Positions 23,678 to 35,437 of a stretch of DNA of 64,000 bases are shown piece after piece (within the stretch, counting starts at the first letter, position 1; every line of letters begins with the position of its first letter). The translations under genes were made by a program, and so were the position numbers. This stretch comes from Theocolax elegans (taxonomy: Eukaryota; Arthropoda; Insecta; Hymenoptera; Cerocephalidae). Location: assembly GCA_026168455.1 (NCBI GenBank), contig CM047426.1, positions 3,155,501-3,219,500 on the forward strand, given 5' to 3'. The notes below the pieces were generated by a model. The model saw only the letters and a list, made by a program, of their open reading frames with translations, was not told the DNA's origin and ran no database searches.

Positions 23678-24959
23678 CTGCAATTCACACAAGAAAATTT
23701 ACATTTTATTAATTTATTTTTCTTCTCAACTCTCATGATAATGACCTACTGAAACCGAACGTTTGGTACAGATTCCAGATTCTTCGTTGTAATGGGTTTG
23801 AATTTAGAATTGTGTGAAACGATCGGTCTTTAGCAAGGTCATAATTCTATATAGATATAAAGTTTTTTTAAAGTAGCTATGTATTCTAGATAAAAATTAT
23901 AGGGCAAACGTAGACAAAGGTTCATAATGAATCTCAGTTTTTTTATTCAGGTAATTTTTATTAATCAATTTTTCTCTCAAAGTATGTTAAAAGATTTTAG
24001 ACTCTATTGTCATCATATCGACAGAAAATATATATATTTAAGTTTTTATTTACCCCTTAGTTAAACTTCAAATAAAAATATTAATGCTTTAAAAAATGAC
24101 GGTAGAAGGAAATTTGATGCTTAAATCTACGATTCTACCATATTAAGAGTCAAATTTCCTTTCAATTGCTTTTTCTAATGTATCAATATTTTTGTTTGAA
24201 ATTCAGCACAGAACAACAATGTTTTTGTTTCTCCATTCACATGTTTATTTACTTAAAATAGTTACCGCAATCTCGAATCGACTCGGTCGGTAAAATTTCG
24301 AGTGTTTAATCCCGTTAAGAGATGTCGGAAAATTTAAAAAGTCACTTTAAAAACTTTGACTTGGTAAATGTCCGTAAGCATTCCGGTTTGACGTCTCTTT
24401 AAAGAGGATGACGGATCGACACGTCTTCAAAGTTTTCAAAGCAAACGATATCAATGTATTTCCACAATTCTCCATTGTTTAGTAAGGAATTACTTTGGAC
24501 GATTTTTAACCTCTAAATTTGATAACGTAAAGTAGCAATTCTTTGAATTCATACATACATTTTGGATGAAATGAAAAGTCAATTTGCAAGAAAATTTTTT
24601 CGTCCTCTAAAGGTTAAAAAAAAAAGAAAAATAAATAAAAGTAGCAATATTTCGTTAGTGAAAATCGTCAAACGCTTCAGGCTATACAATTAGAGAATAC
24701 ATTCGTTGTACTGTTTGTATAGAATTGGTTTTGAAAATAATTTTTTTTAACTTTTAACATTTTGCAAATTATCCTCGCTAGAGGGAAAACAATATTCTAC
24801 AATGTCAAAAAATAAATATGATAATTTTTTTTAATTCAAGGCAATTCTGGCCTATAATTTGAGAAAAATATGTAAATAAATTGTTAAAATAAAATTACAT
24901 AAATATATTGACCAACTGTTTCATTAAATTTCTAATTAGCATTAAGGAAATGAATTTAT

Positions 24960-25077
24960 TAACCAAAAATTTTTAGTTTTAATTGTACTAATAGGGTCCT
25001 GAGGTACCCTGCGAGAATTTTATATAAAAGATAAAAATAATACTATTTGTTTAAACAATTAAAAAATGTTTTCCATC
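24960..25077. other. 118-bp segment present only in the right arm
   Basis: Between the shared flanks GGAAATGAATTTAT and CATCATCGTGAA, the right arm has about 118 extra bases, including a GC-richer core GGGTCCTGAGGTACCC. The left arm has about 10 bases in their place near 15802-15815. This is far too large to be a homopolymer error. Confidence 0.8.
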
Positions 25078-25249
25078 ATCGTGAACAAAATTATTATTAG
25101 ACCAAACAAGATTCCGACTAACATAAAAATTCTCAATTTTTATCAGTATCGTGACCCTTGATTTTTCTTTCTATTCCATTCATCGATATTTTTGTTTGAG
25201 AATTGAATTCCCAAGTCATAGACTTTACTTAGGCTACCTAAAAAAAAAT

Positions 25250-25880
25250 TAATATTGTTAATCGGGTGTATACACAAACCGAGACACTCCCACGGGTGGC
25301 CAACTACGCACGTGATATATACAAAACTTCGAGAAACCTCTCTTTATCCTCTCTCTTTTTTTCCTTTCCTCGCAATAACGGTAATATCGCGAGAGTTGCC
25401 GAAACGAGTGGCCTTTTACGTACGTCCGAAAAAAAAACGAACGAACCGGACTTGTTTACGCTTCGGTCTCTGACTCTCTCGAAGCCTTTTCCTTCGACGT
25501 CCTAATTTTAATCGCGCTGTAAACAACAATAGAATTTTATTGTTGTATATCCCTTTTATTTTTTGTTAAACAACACAATTATATTTGTACTCGGTAATGG
25601 TGAATTTATATATACGGATCGACCTTCAATTATTATTCTCATTTTTCTTTTTTGTTCCTATGTAAATTCTTCTACACGTGGACTTTTTGTGTTCGTTCGA
25701 ACGCGTCGACTGTGTACTTGTGTGCGCGAGGTCAAATTTTGGATCGTTAGATCGGAATCTTGCGCGTTTGGAATTGTTAAGACCGCACCGCCGCGCGGAT
25801 ATTCACTCGGTATTATTGTTTTGAATCTAGTTTTTTTTTTCTTTTTTCTCGTACCGGTGCGATAAACCGGGATTGTTATA
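25250..25880. promoter_or_regulatory. Island upstream of the EcR-A exon, inverted copy
   Basis: Mirror of 14990-15625. Homopolymer indels break the short frames differently here, which argues that they are not coding. Confidence 0.35.
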
Positions 25881-26869
25881 GCGTTGCGCGCTACTTTATA
25901 AAAAAAAATTTTCTTTTTTTTATTTTATTTTATAAAGAAAAAAAATAGTTAGGAGTATCTGGATTTTGAAATTATTTATTTACTTGTTGAGGGAAATTGT
26001 TTGCGAATAATTTTTTAAATTAAAATTACCGTGACACGGTAGTAAAACGGAAACATTCGATTGGTAAGCTTAAATATTACTATGGTAGCAAGGTAAAATA
26101 TCTGGACGATTCCTTACAAATATATTACATAACCTTTTAGGTTAATTTTTGTTAAAAAAATGACAATAGTACTGTCGCGTAATCTTTTTATTTAAGACAG
26201 TAAAAATTAGTTAATTTAATAGGTAATAATTAATTAATCAATATCTATATTTCATATCTAATCAATTATAAATGCAATTTAATAAATAGAAATTAAAAAT
26301 CTAATTTGTTTTACTTATTTTTTAGTCAAATATTTGTTTCTATAATATGTAAAAATAATCAACATAAAATATTAATAAAATTGTAGAGTATTGACTATTT
26401 AAAAAAATATTAAATCAAAATTTTATACAAAAAAATTTTAGATTTGCTTCATATTCCAATAAGAACATAATCTCAAAAATATATTAAAATTGGAACGTAA
26501 AAAAAATGATTAAACTTTAAAATTCATGTAAGTAAATTAAATTATTTATTTTTCTACAAATAATGAAATATAAAAATTTATTTAACATCCAATTTTATTC
26601 ATAACAGGCGATTTTCTTAGCCAAATTTCAGTCAATTAAAAATAAAAATGAAAATTTTAGCAAATTAGAGCATCGGCTTATTATAAATCCACAAAATAAA
26701 AAAATTTTTGTACATTGATTTTACAATATTTTACAATATATCATAATAATATACTTTTATTCCTTTCAATTTAGCTATTTTTAAACTTTCATTTCTAATT
26801 GTACTATAAATAAACATTTTTTTCTGTTACGTTACAAATAATTGAATTAATCTTTTAAGTTCTACTGTG

Positions 26870-27222
26870 TTATAGACATGTCAGACTCAGAAAATGGTCA
26901 TTTTTATATATTTTTTTTGTAAATAAAATAATGAATTTCTGTCAAAATATTGAACGTCCAACCCTCAAGCATGTTTAAACAATATACCCAAATTTTTCTA
27001 GATTTTTACATCGTTCATTTAATCAGGATGTTTGGGTTGAATTATTATTTGAGAAATATTTATTCTCTAAAAATTGAAACTTTAAGTCAGCTTTCTTATG
27101 TTCAAAGCTATATGAACAAAGCTGTATGAATTTTTTCAGATTTTTTATTCGAATATTCTCGATAGAATTTTTGGCTTGAAATATGCAGATCTCTGTAATA
27201 TTGGTCCGACATCTTTTTAACA
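26870..27222 (-). mobile_element. MITE-like repeat copy 2, mirrored
   Basis: Reverse complement of 13692-14042, in the right palindrome arm. Confidence 0.6.
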
Positions 27223-27440
27223 GAATTATTTATTTCTTTATTTATTTACCAGAGTAATACATAGCTTACACGGCCTAGTTGTAAATTAATATTACACTAC
27301 AATAAAACTTAAAACTAAAAGTTGGTCTATAATGGCAATATAGATGTCATAGAGATTATTAGTTTTTAATTAACATTTTCTCTAATCCAATTTTTCAGTT
27401 TTATTTTATCGTTTATTTTCAATATGTCTAACGTTTTCAA

Positions 27441-27830
27441 ATTAAGGGGATGTCGGACTCAGAAAATGGTCATTTTTAATATTTTTTTATAAACAAAACA
27501 ATATATTTTTGAAAAATTCCTGAACGCCAAGGCTTGAGGCATGTTTTAAACAGTATACTCAAATTTTTTCAGATTTTTAAATTTGTAATTTATTTCTGGC
27601 TTTTGCGTTAAAAATTTATGTATTTTTCGATCAATAATTACCGACCGAAAATTGTTTATTCAATTATTATTAAAAATGATTTTTCTTTAACAAATAAAAA
27701 TGTCATGTTCTCGCTTTTGTTTCAAACTACCGATATGATTTATTTCAGATTTTTAAATCATCATTTCCAAGATAATTCTTATGTTGAAAGGTGTAGATCC
27801 CTGTAACTGTAGGCAGATAATTATAAATCT
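27441..27830 (-). mobile_element. MITE-like repeat copy 1, mirrored
   Basis: Reverse complement of 13085-13473. The terminal TTAAGGGGATGTCGGACTC is intact at 27442-27460. Confidence 0.6.
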
Positions 27831-28169
27831 GTATTACTCTAATATAATTATTTTTTAATTTTTTTTAATTTATTATAATTAATTTTTAATTCCTCATAAT
27901 GATAAGAGACATATAACCAAAAATGTGTTTAAGGTTTAGGATATTGTCTATTATTATTAAACTATTATATATTTTATTAAACAAGTAATTCAATTAATAA
28001 TTAATTATTTCGTAAAAATTACTGAATTAGATTTAAAAATTTTTGGGATTCTCACAACTCTTAAATTTTAATATTATCATAACCAATAATAAACAATTCG
28101 ACATCCACCACCTCAAAAAAAAAGAATCCTTCAACCCTTAATTTTAAATTCACCTCCCTCACGAATTAT

Positions 28170-28440
28170 TAAATTACACTGCAACGAGGAAAAGCAGCGC
28201 GAGAAAAAAAAAGAACGAAACAGTGGTTGCGCAGAAGAGGCTCGCAGAAATCCATCGGTTTATATAGCTCAATGACCGACTGGCTCGTAGGGTCGGTAGA
28301 ACGCAAGCGCAGACTTGCACCAGACGAAGAGGGGGTTGCACAAACGAGGGAAGCCAAACTAATCTACTAAAAGTCGACGCTCCTTATTTTTCATCTCGCG
28401 CTTACATATATATACGTACATACAATATACATGCACGAGA
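28170..28440 (-). promoter_or_regulatory. Island with a TATATAAA box, inverted copy
   Basis: Mirror of 12411-12690, with the box on the minus strand near 28259-28266. Confidence 0.3.
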
Positions 28441-29648
28441 CGACGAAAATCAAGTGATTTTTTATTGTTTTCAAAAAGTTGTATTTTCTTGAACTCTTTG
28501 AAATTTACTTTATATCCTTTTAGTTATTATTGGTAGGATAATTTTTAATAGAGTGGCGGAAAACGAAGAAAAAAATTTTTATTTCCCGAGCTTCGAATTT
28601 AGTATTTTTAATTATTTAATTACAATGATAAAAAAGTACGATCATCAACTATCGTCAAAGTTATGTATAAATAAAAAATAAGTTGAGGAATTTAATTAGG
28701 TACATTTATATTTAAAAGAAAAGGGAAAATATTGCATGCATAACTTTGCATCGATTTTTGTACAAATTTTTAATATGGAAAAATTTTCAAAGTTTATTAT
28801 TAAGTTCATTATTATTGATATTTATAATTTATTAAATAAAATAATTAATTAAATTACTAATAAAATATTTTTATCGAAAGAAGCAACGCACGATCTGTCA
28901 GTTTCAATTTCGATTAATTACACGTTCCTTTTTACTGGATAGATTTATATGGTATAGAATTTTCAAAACGATCAATCTATATAAGAATAGAATGATTAAT
29001 TATTAATTCAAATTTAAAGGAACGACCCGCATTGTGTTCTGTAAAATAATCATTACCTTGACAGGATATTGTTTACAACGATTAAATATCCAAAAATTAA
29101 AATTATAGAAAATTCATATTTGGTTTTATTATTACACTCATGTTCGAATATATAAATTTCAAAATCTTCAATTAAAATGAGTAAATTATCGATTGTCGAG
29201 GGTTAATAATAAATAAATCCAATTTATTTATTTAAGTGCACAACGTTTCGTCTGTCAGATTTGCGGACCTCTTCATGTACTCAATATTGAATATAATGTT
29301 ACAACCCAAGTGAGCTTCGTCGAATCAATTAATTTGGATCTTATATGTATATTTTAATTTCTAATCCTCTAATTAGGATCTTTAATTTATATTTTGTAGT
29401 TAGAATTAAGAAAAATAATCGTTTTAATAAAAGTAATACATTTCTTTAATTTTTTATATACAACAAAATTTGATAAACAGTCTGTTTGAAATTGTATATA
29501 TTGAGGTTAGGTGAAGCCATTTTTGGTAATAATTTATTGGATGAAAAACGTTGTATATGAATGCTTTGTGTAATATTCTTATAAATAATTAAAAAAATAA
29601 TTAAAAAAATAATTAAATAAATAAATAACTAAATAATTAATTAAGTAA

Positions 29649-29680
<32 letters not shown>

Positions 29681-29699
29681 AATGAAACATTGAAGAATT

Positions 29700-30370
29700 A
29701 AATCATTTTTCGCGTATAAAAAGTCGGGTAAACGAATGCTCTCTCGCGAAGTCCCTTGGTAAAAGTATACCAAATAAAACAAAGAGAAACAACAAAAAAA
29801 TATCTCCATCTCATTCTCGAGCCATTCCATTTCGGCAATGTATACATATATATAGAGAAAGAGTGAGAGAGAGAGAGAGAGAGAGACAGAATATATCGTC
29901 CGAAAACGACTGCGGCGAGTTGGCGAAATTGCGCCAACTCGTTGCGACAATCGATTTCACTCGAGCGCGAAGGCTATATAGAGAGAAAGAGAAAGAGAGA
30001 GAGAGAGAAGTGGCGAAACGTGTGCCCGGGAACTCAGCGCATGATTTTCAAGTCGAGGCAGGTGCGCATGCGCGAGTAAACACGACGCGATTGTCATATA
30101 CATATACATTAATGAAGTTGAAGTTTTTGCTTTTTCTTCTTTTCACTTTTTTTTTCTCTTTTTCATTTCCCGTATAGAGATGTGTAGTGTGTAACGAATG
30201 TGCGATTGGTGGAATTGTAAAGAAAACATGTGGAGGAGAGGTCGTATGCATGCGCTGGGGGTGGCTAACCCTGACCCACCCCATTACGATGGCCTCGTGT
30301 AGGACGCGTCTTAAAACTCGCAGTTCACACTGTATGCGTGGATTTTCAAAGATTGGATATACTCTATACT
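29700..30370. promoter_or_regulatory. CT/GA-rich island, inverted copy
   Basis: Mirror of 10540-11160. The dinucleotide tract is a few repeat units shorter here than in the left arm, a length difference typical of slippage. Confidence 0.35.
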
Positions 30371-30379
30371 AAGCTCGTA

Positions 30380-30640
30380 TTAAACACTTTTGAAAAGTGC
30401 AATACTTATGATTTACACTTTTGAAAAGTGCAATACTTATAATTTACACTTTTGAAAAGTGCAATACTTATAATTTACACTTTTGAAAAGTGCAATACTC
30501 ACGTTTAAGTTTTTTGAAAAGTGCAATCCTCACGTTATACACTTTTACATAGTGCAATTTTCACATTTTATACTTTTGAAATTGAAAAACTTTACGATTT
30601 ATACATTTGAACGTCAATGTTTATACTTTAAATTATAAAG
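30380..30640 (-). repeat. 30-32 bp tandem repeat, inverted copy
   Basis: Mirror of 10235-10482, with units reading CACTTTTGAAAAGTG and the best-conserved units now at the left end. Confidence 0.85.
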
Positions 30641-31429
30641 GTGTAAACCTTCAGAATACCTTAAATGAAAAAAGTCACTCAATTGAATTGAAAAGTAACC
30701 TAGTCAAAGAGTGACTTAATTTTTGTTACAATCCAGTGATTTTTCTTTTTTATTTCACTTCTATATAGGAATTTAGAGTTCACGGCAAAAAGTGACCAGC
30801 CTTCGAAATATTGGAAGAACTTACGATTAACCTTACACTAAAGTAAACACATGAAGTATATAAACCTTTCGATATAAATAAATTGTAAAAAAACTATTTA
30901 TAAAGCAAAAACGAAAATTGTAGTTTTACATCAAACTATGAATATACATAAAAATATTTTTATAAATAAACTTGATGAACTTCAATTTGCTCCCAAAATT
31001 ACTTAGAATGCAAATTTAATCCTTCAAGGAAATACCGCATCGAGATGGAATTGTATCTAATCAAGTAAAATATCGAACCTTACCCAATAACATAACCTTA
31101 ATTTTTCAATATAAAAATATTGTAGTTCCATCATAGTAAAAATACTCCTCCGTATCTGATAAAAATTACAATATGATCTCTAAATTTCTTCGAGTGAAAA
31201 ATTCAATCCTATTCAGACATGCGATTTCATCCTAAATCATATTGAATATGTAACACAAACAATAACATAACCTCAAAATTTACATTTGTAACAAAAATAT
31301 TCACATTTCTGCTGTGCCCCTAATCAACTCGTTTCACAATTTTTCATTAATAATTATGAACTCAACCTCACATTTCACCATCAACATTTGGATAACGTTG
31401 TTTTTCTTTGATCAATCGGTCAGGCTATA

Positions 31430-31690
31430 TAGACGGACAGACACGTCGGCAGAAATCGAGAAGGTTAAATGAAATTTCCAACATAGGAGACGCGATGTTT
31501 ATCTTTGGTGTGAAGTTCCGATGATGAGAGGGAGAGAAGGTATCGATATTGCACGCGTGTCTGTAAATAAACGAAATGCTGGTGGTATATGTCGAATGAA
31601 TAGAGAGCGATAGGGACGTTCAACTCGCGTCCTAAAATAGGACGTGTTATCAGCTATCCAACATTAATTCGGTGCGTGCAAAATTTTCAA
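31430..31690. promoter_or_regulatory. Island with a small hairpin, inverted copy
   Basis: Mirror of 9181-9440; the 7-bp stem is preserved. Confidence 0.3.
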
Positions 31691-33339
31691 AAACTACTAA
31701 AATAATGTAGTTTTTTTTTATAATTAAGTGAATCTATAATGATAAATGGACCATAAAATTTGTTTATTATCTAATTATAGTATCTAAATCAAAGTTAGGA
31801 TAATATCGTACTGAATGGTTCTAAGTATTTAGTCTTATTCCTGCAACTACCCGTATAGAAAGCGGTTTAATGTAGTTTTACGTGGAAAACTAAGATGACC
31901 TTCCAGTTTTTTGTATTATAATGAATTTATGAAGTTATAAGTTATCTAAAATTCTTATATAGCAAAACTACATAGATCTATGTAATTTAGTTTCATACTA
32001 AACGAGTTTACGAGTTGAAGATGTAAACTACATAGAACTACTAATTTCACGTTAGGTAAATTGCGTTTTCATTTATATAGAACTATCCATAGAAGTGTGA
32101 CGAAGAAAACTACATAAATCGGTATAGTCTATTTTTATACTGGATAGACTATTGCAGATCTGTCAAGGTAACCGACAGTTTAAGATGTAAATTGCATAGA
32201 TCCATTAATTTTATACTAGATAGATCATGTATTAGTTCTACATAGAATTTCATTGTCATCTGACTAACAAAAACTATATATAGAACCATGTAGATCGAGC
32301 TACAAAATAAACACACAAAATAAAACTGAGAAGTAAACTATGTAGATCCATTTGTGTAACTTATAGATTTTCTTATACTGTCAATAAAAATCGTAAAAAG
32401 GAATGGAATATGTAGTTCAATTATCATCAGACTAGATAGATCATTGTACCCATCTGTGTGGATTTATACCTATATTAATATGTGGCGATTTATTAAAATA
32501 AAATATGCTACATTATAGGCATTTATGTGGATCTACATCTACGTGTAAACTACATAGAGCTATGTAGCTCAAAGTTGATTTTGACAAATCTTTGTAAAAC
32601 TGCACTTACACATAAGTTATATAAAATTTTGTAGTTTGATGTCGAATTTGATACATAAATCTACATAGATTGCTATCAAACTTGAAAAATCTATGAGAAT
32701 CTATACTACATGTAAACTACATAAAGCTATTTAGTTTCAAGTCGAACTTAATAAATTCAATAAGCATCTATCTAGATCAATACCGATATGTTACGTACTA
32801 ACTATGAGTTTACCTTCTCTAGTTTCATTCATAAAACTATATTAGATATTAAATACAGTTTCATATAGAGAACTATCATTGCCTTTTAGTTATTCATATT
32901 ATATGCTTAGAAGTAGGCTTATACCACCTATTTTCATTACAATTTATTATCGCCTCTACACAATATTTATTTAAATTTCATCCACTGATGTATAATTTGT
33001 TGATCTGTATAATTTATTATAGTGCGTAATAACATTGATCAATGTTAGTATTTATTTTTTTACTATTTGATAGGTAATCATACTAAATGTGAGAATCGAT
33101 TGTAAATTATTTCCTTACTACAACTACAACCGTTCACTTAATACGTAAGTTTAACAAAAAGGAAATAAGAAACTATTGAAAAAGTACTAGATAAAGTAAA
33201 ATAGATAATCTGTGAAAAAGTAGATATTTTGTAGTTCACTGATAAATCTACATTTTTTAAAATTATTCATTACGGTTTATCTTTTTAAAGGTCGAAATAT
33301 ATTTATTACTACTCCATAATCTGAAAATTTAATATTATA

Positions 33340-34440
33340 TCCACCGAAAAAAACGAGCTTGCAATCATATTCGCAAACAAACCCAAATTGGTGTAGCAAC
33401 GGTAAACCATAAAAACCAAACTTATGATCACAATTCCAACAATCAGTGCTTGCTAGCGCAATTGCGAAAAATTAACCAAATCCATCCACTGCATAGTAGC
33501 TGAGCCTGCGTTCTCGACTTTGAAAAAGCTCGAGCTTGCAATCACAATTGCGACAAAGCCCGAGTATTCTAATTACACGATCAAAAAGAATCGTGCTTGC
33601 GACAACAGTCCCAAAAAACCCTGAGTTTGCGATCACCCTCTCGAAGTGAAAAAAAAAGAAAGAAAAAAACAATAAACGATTGCGGAACAACGTTGGCAAC
33701 AATGAGACGAGTCGAAGGGGGCGCATCAAGCTTGCACCGTCTAGAAATCGATCTAATGGCCTAGTTAAGAGGTTCCCTTAAGCGTTGGCAAACCTGTCGC
33801 GAGGACATCCTGGCGCGCCACGCAGGCATTGACCTAGATGCATCATCATCCACCACCAAACCTTTTCGCATTTTCACCTTCCACTTCTTCTCACCATCCT
33901 CCTAACATCACCACAACTTCAAAAGAATCCAAAAAATATCCTCGATCGATCGATCTTACGACTAATCTCCTACAAAAGCTAGGAAAAAAAGCTCAAGATG
34001 ATGAAGAACAAGAAGACGAGTGTCGGTATCGATCGATCGTGTGTGAAAACGTTGCACATGCGCCAAAGCAACTGGAGCATCTAGGGGATGCGAAAGCGGT
34101 CGATACGCCCGGAAAAGCGAGAGCGGATGTATATGTATACGAGGGCGAAAAAGAGACACACAGACACACGCACACACGCAAACACACACGCGCACACACA
34201 TGCAAGCACACAGACACACAGGCGGCGGCGGGGTTGCCAGACCTATGCGTTGACCCTGTCGACCTAGTTCATAGAGCAAGGCTAGGAAAGACCTGCGCAA
34301 GCGCCATACCTTAAAACTCGACGACGACCACGACGACGACGACGACCACGACGAATAACAAAGTTCGGTGAGGAGGAGCTTTCGGAAGCCCGGGGCTTAA
34401 CCTTCGTTTGTACCATTGATCCGTTTCTCGTTTACACTTG
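33340..34440. promoter_or_regulatory. Large GC-richer island, inverted copy
   Basis: Mirror of 6400-7520, including the GT-rich and trinucleotide tracts. One long frame at 33838-34314 crosses simple repeats and is interrupted in the other arm, so I do not call it a gene. Confidence 0.35.
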
Positions 34441-35437
34441 CTCACCGCTACCGATGGAAATTAGACGGTGTTGATTTTTTTTCTTTAATTTTTACGATCT
34501 TTATGGTTTTTGTTGCGAAAAACATTTTTTTATTTGGATATATTTTCAGATTTTTGGACTGTATCAACGAAGGTTTTAAATTTAATTAAATGACAAGAAC
34601 TGTTTCAGTTTAAATAAATAAAAATTGTGAAAATGATGGAAAAAGCTAGAATTAGCCATCATTTTCATTTGTAGTATTGAATAATTTTCTCATAGATAGT
34701 TGAAATGTTTGTTTCGTGATCGTATTTTTATTTAAAAAAAGGGAATGTGGCAAAATTGTAGGAAACTTCAATTAATTTTGAATATTTATTTGAACATTAA
34801 ATGTATAGAGATATGCAAGGATTCGATTTCGATTCGAAAAAGGAAATGAAGAAAATTTGGGGAAATATTTAAATTGCTATTGCTATTTAGTTTTTTAATT
34901 ACCCACAGGTCAGTTTTTTAAAGTCTCTCGCCCTAAATATCACCTACAGATTACTCAATATTTTTTATCCCTAAAATTATTTAGATTTTTAAAGTAAAGC
35001 TCGACTTTATACCTACATTACCGCTAAAACATAATTATTACTTCGTTTAATTTAATTATTATTAAAATATGACTTTGAAAACTGCTCTTATGTCATTTCA
35101 CCCATATTGATTATTATTTTTTGATTTTTGACTTTATATTTTAGATACAATTTTCGAATTTTTGAATGGTTCAACTTTTTCGTCAATTTTTTTTAACTGT
35201 GTAATAATAAATTTATTATTCTCATTAAAAATTAAATTACGTATACAAATTCTATAAAATTAATAAATCCATTAATTATAAAAAAATATTATAAATAAAA
35301 TAAATTAAATAATTATTATTTATTATTTAGTTCATAAAATCCTTTTTTTTTTAATTTTATCTTAAATAAATTATTATTCCCGTCTAATAATTTTCAAAAT
35401 GTTTTATATATACATTGAAATAGAACAAAAAATCGTA

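Noticed and set aside
33838..34314. 158-codon open frame in the mirrored island
   Set aside because: It begins in His/Pro-rich simple sequence, crosses CA repeats, and is interrupted at the matching position of the left arm.
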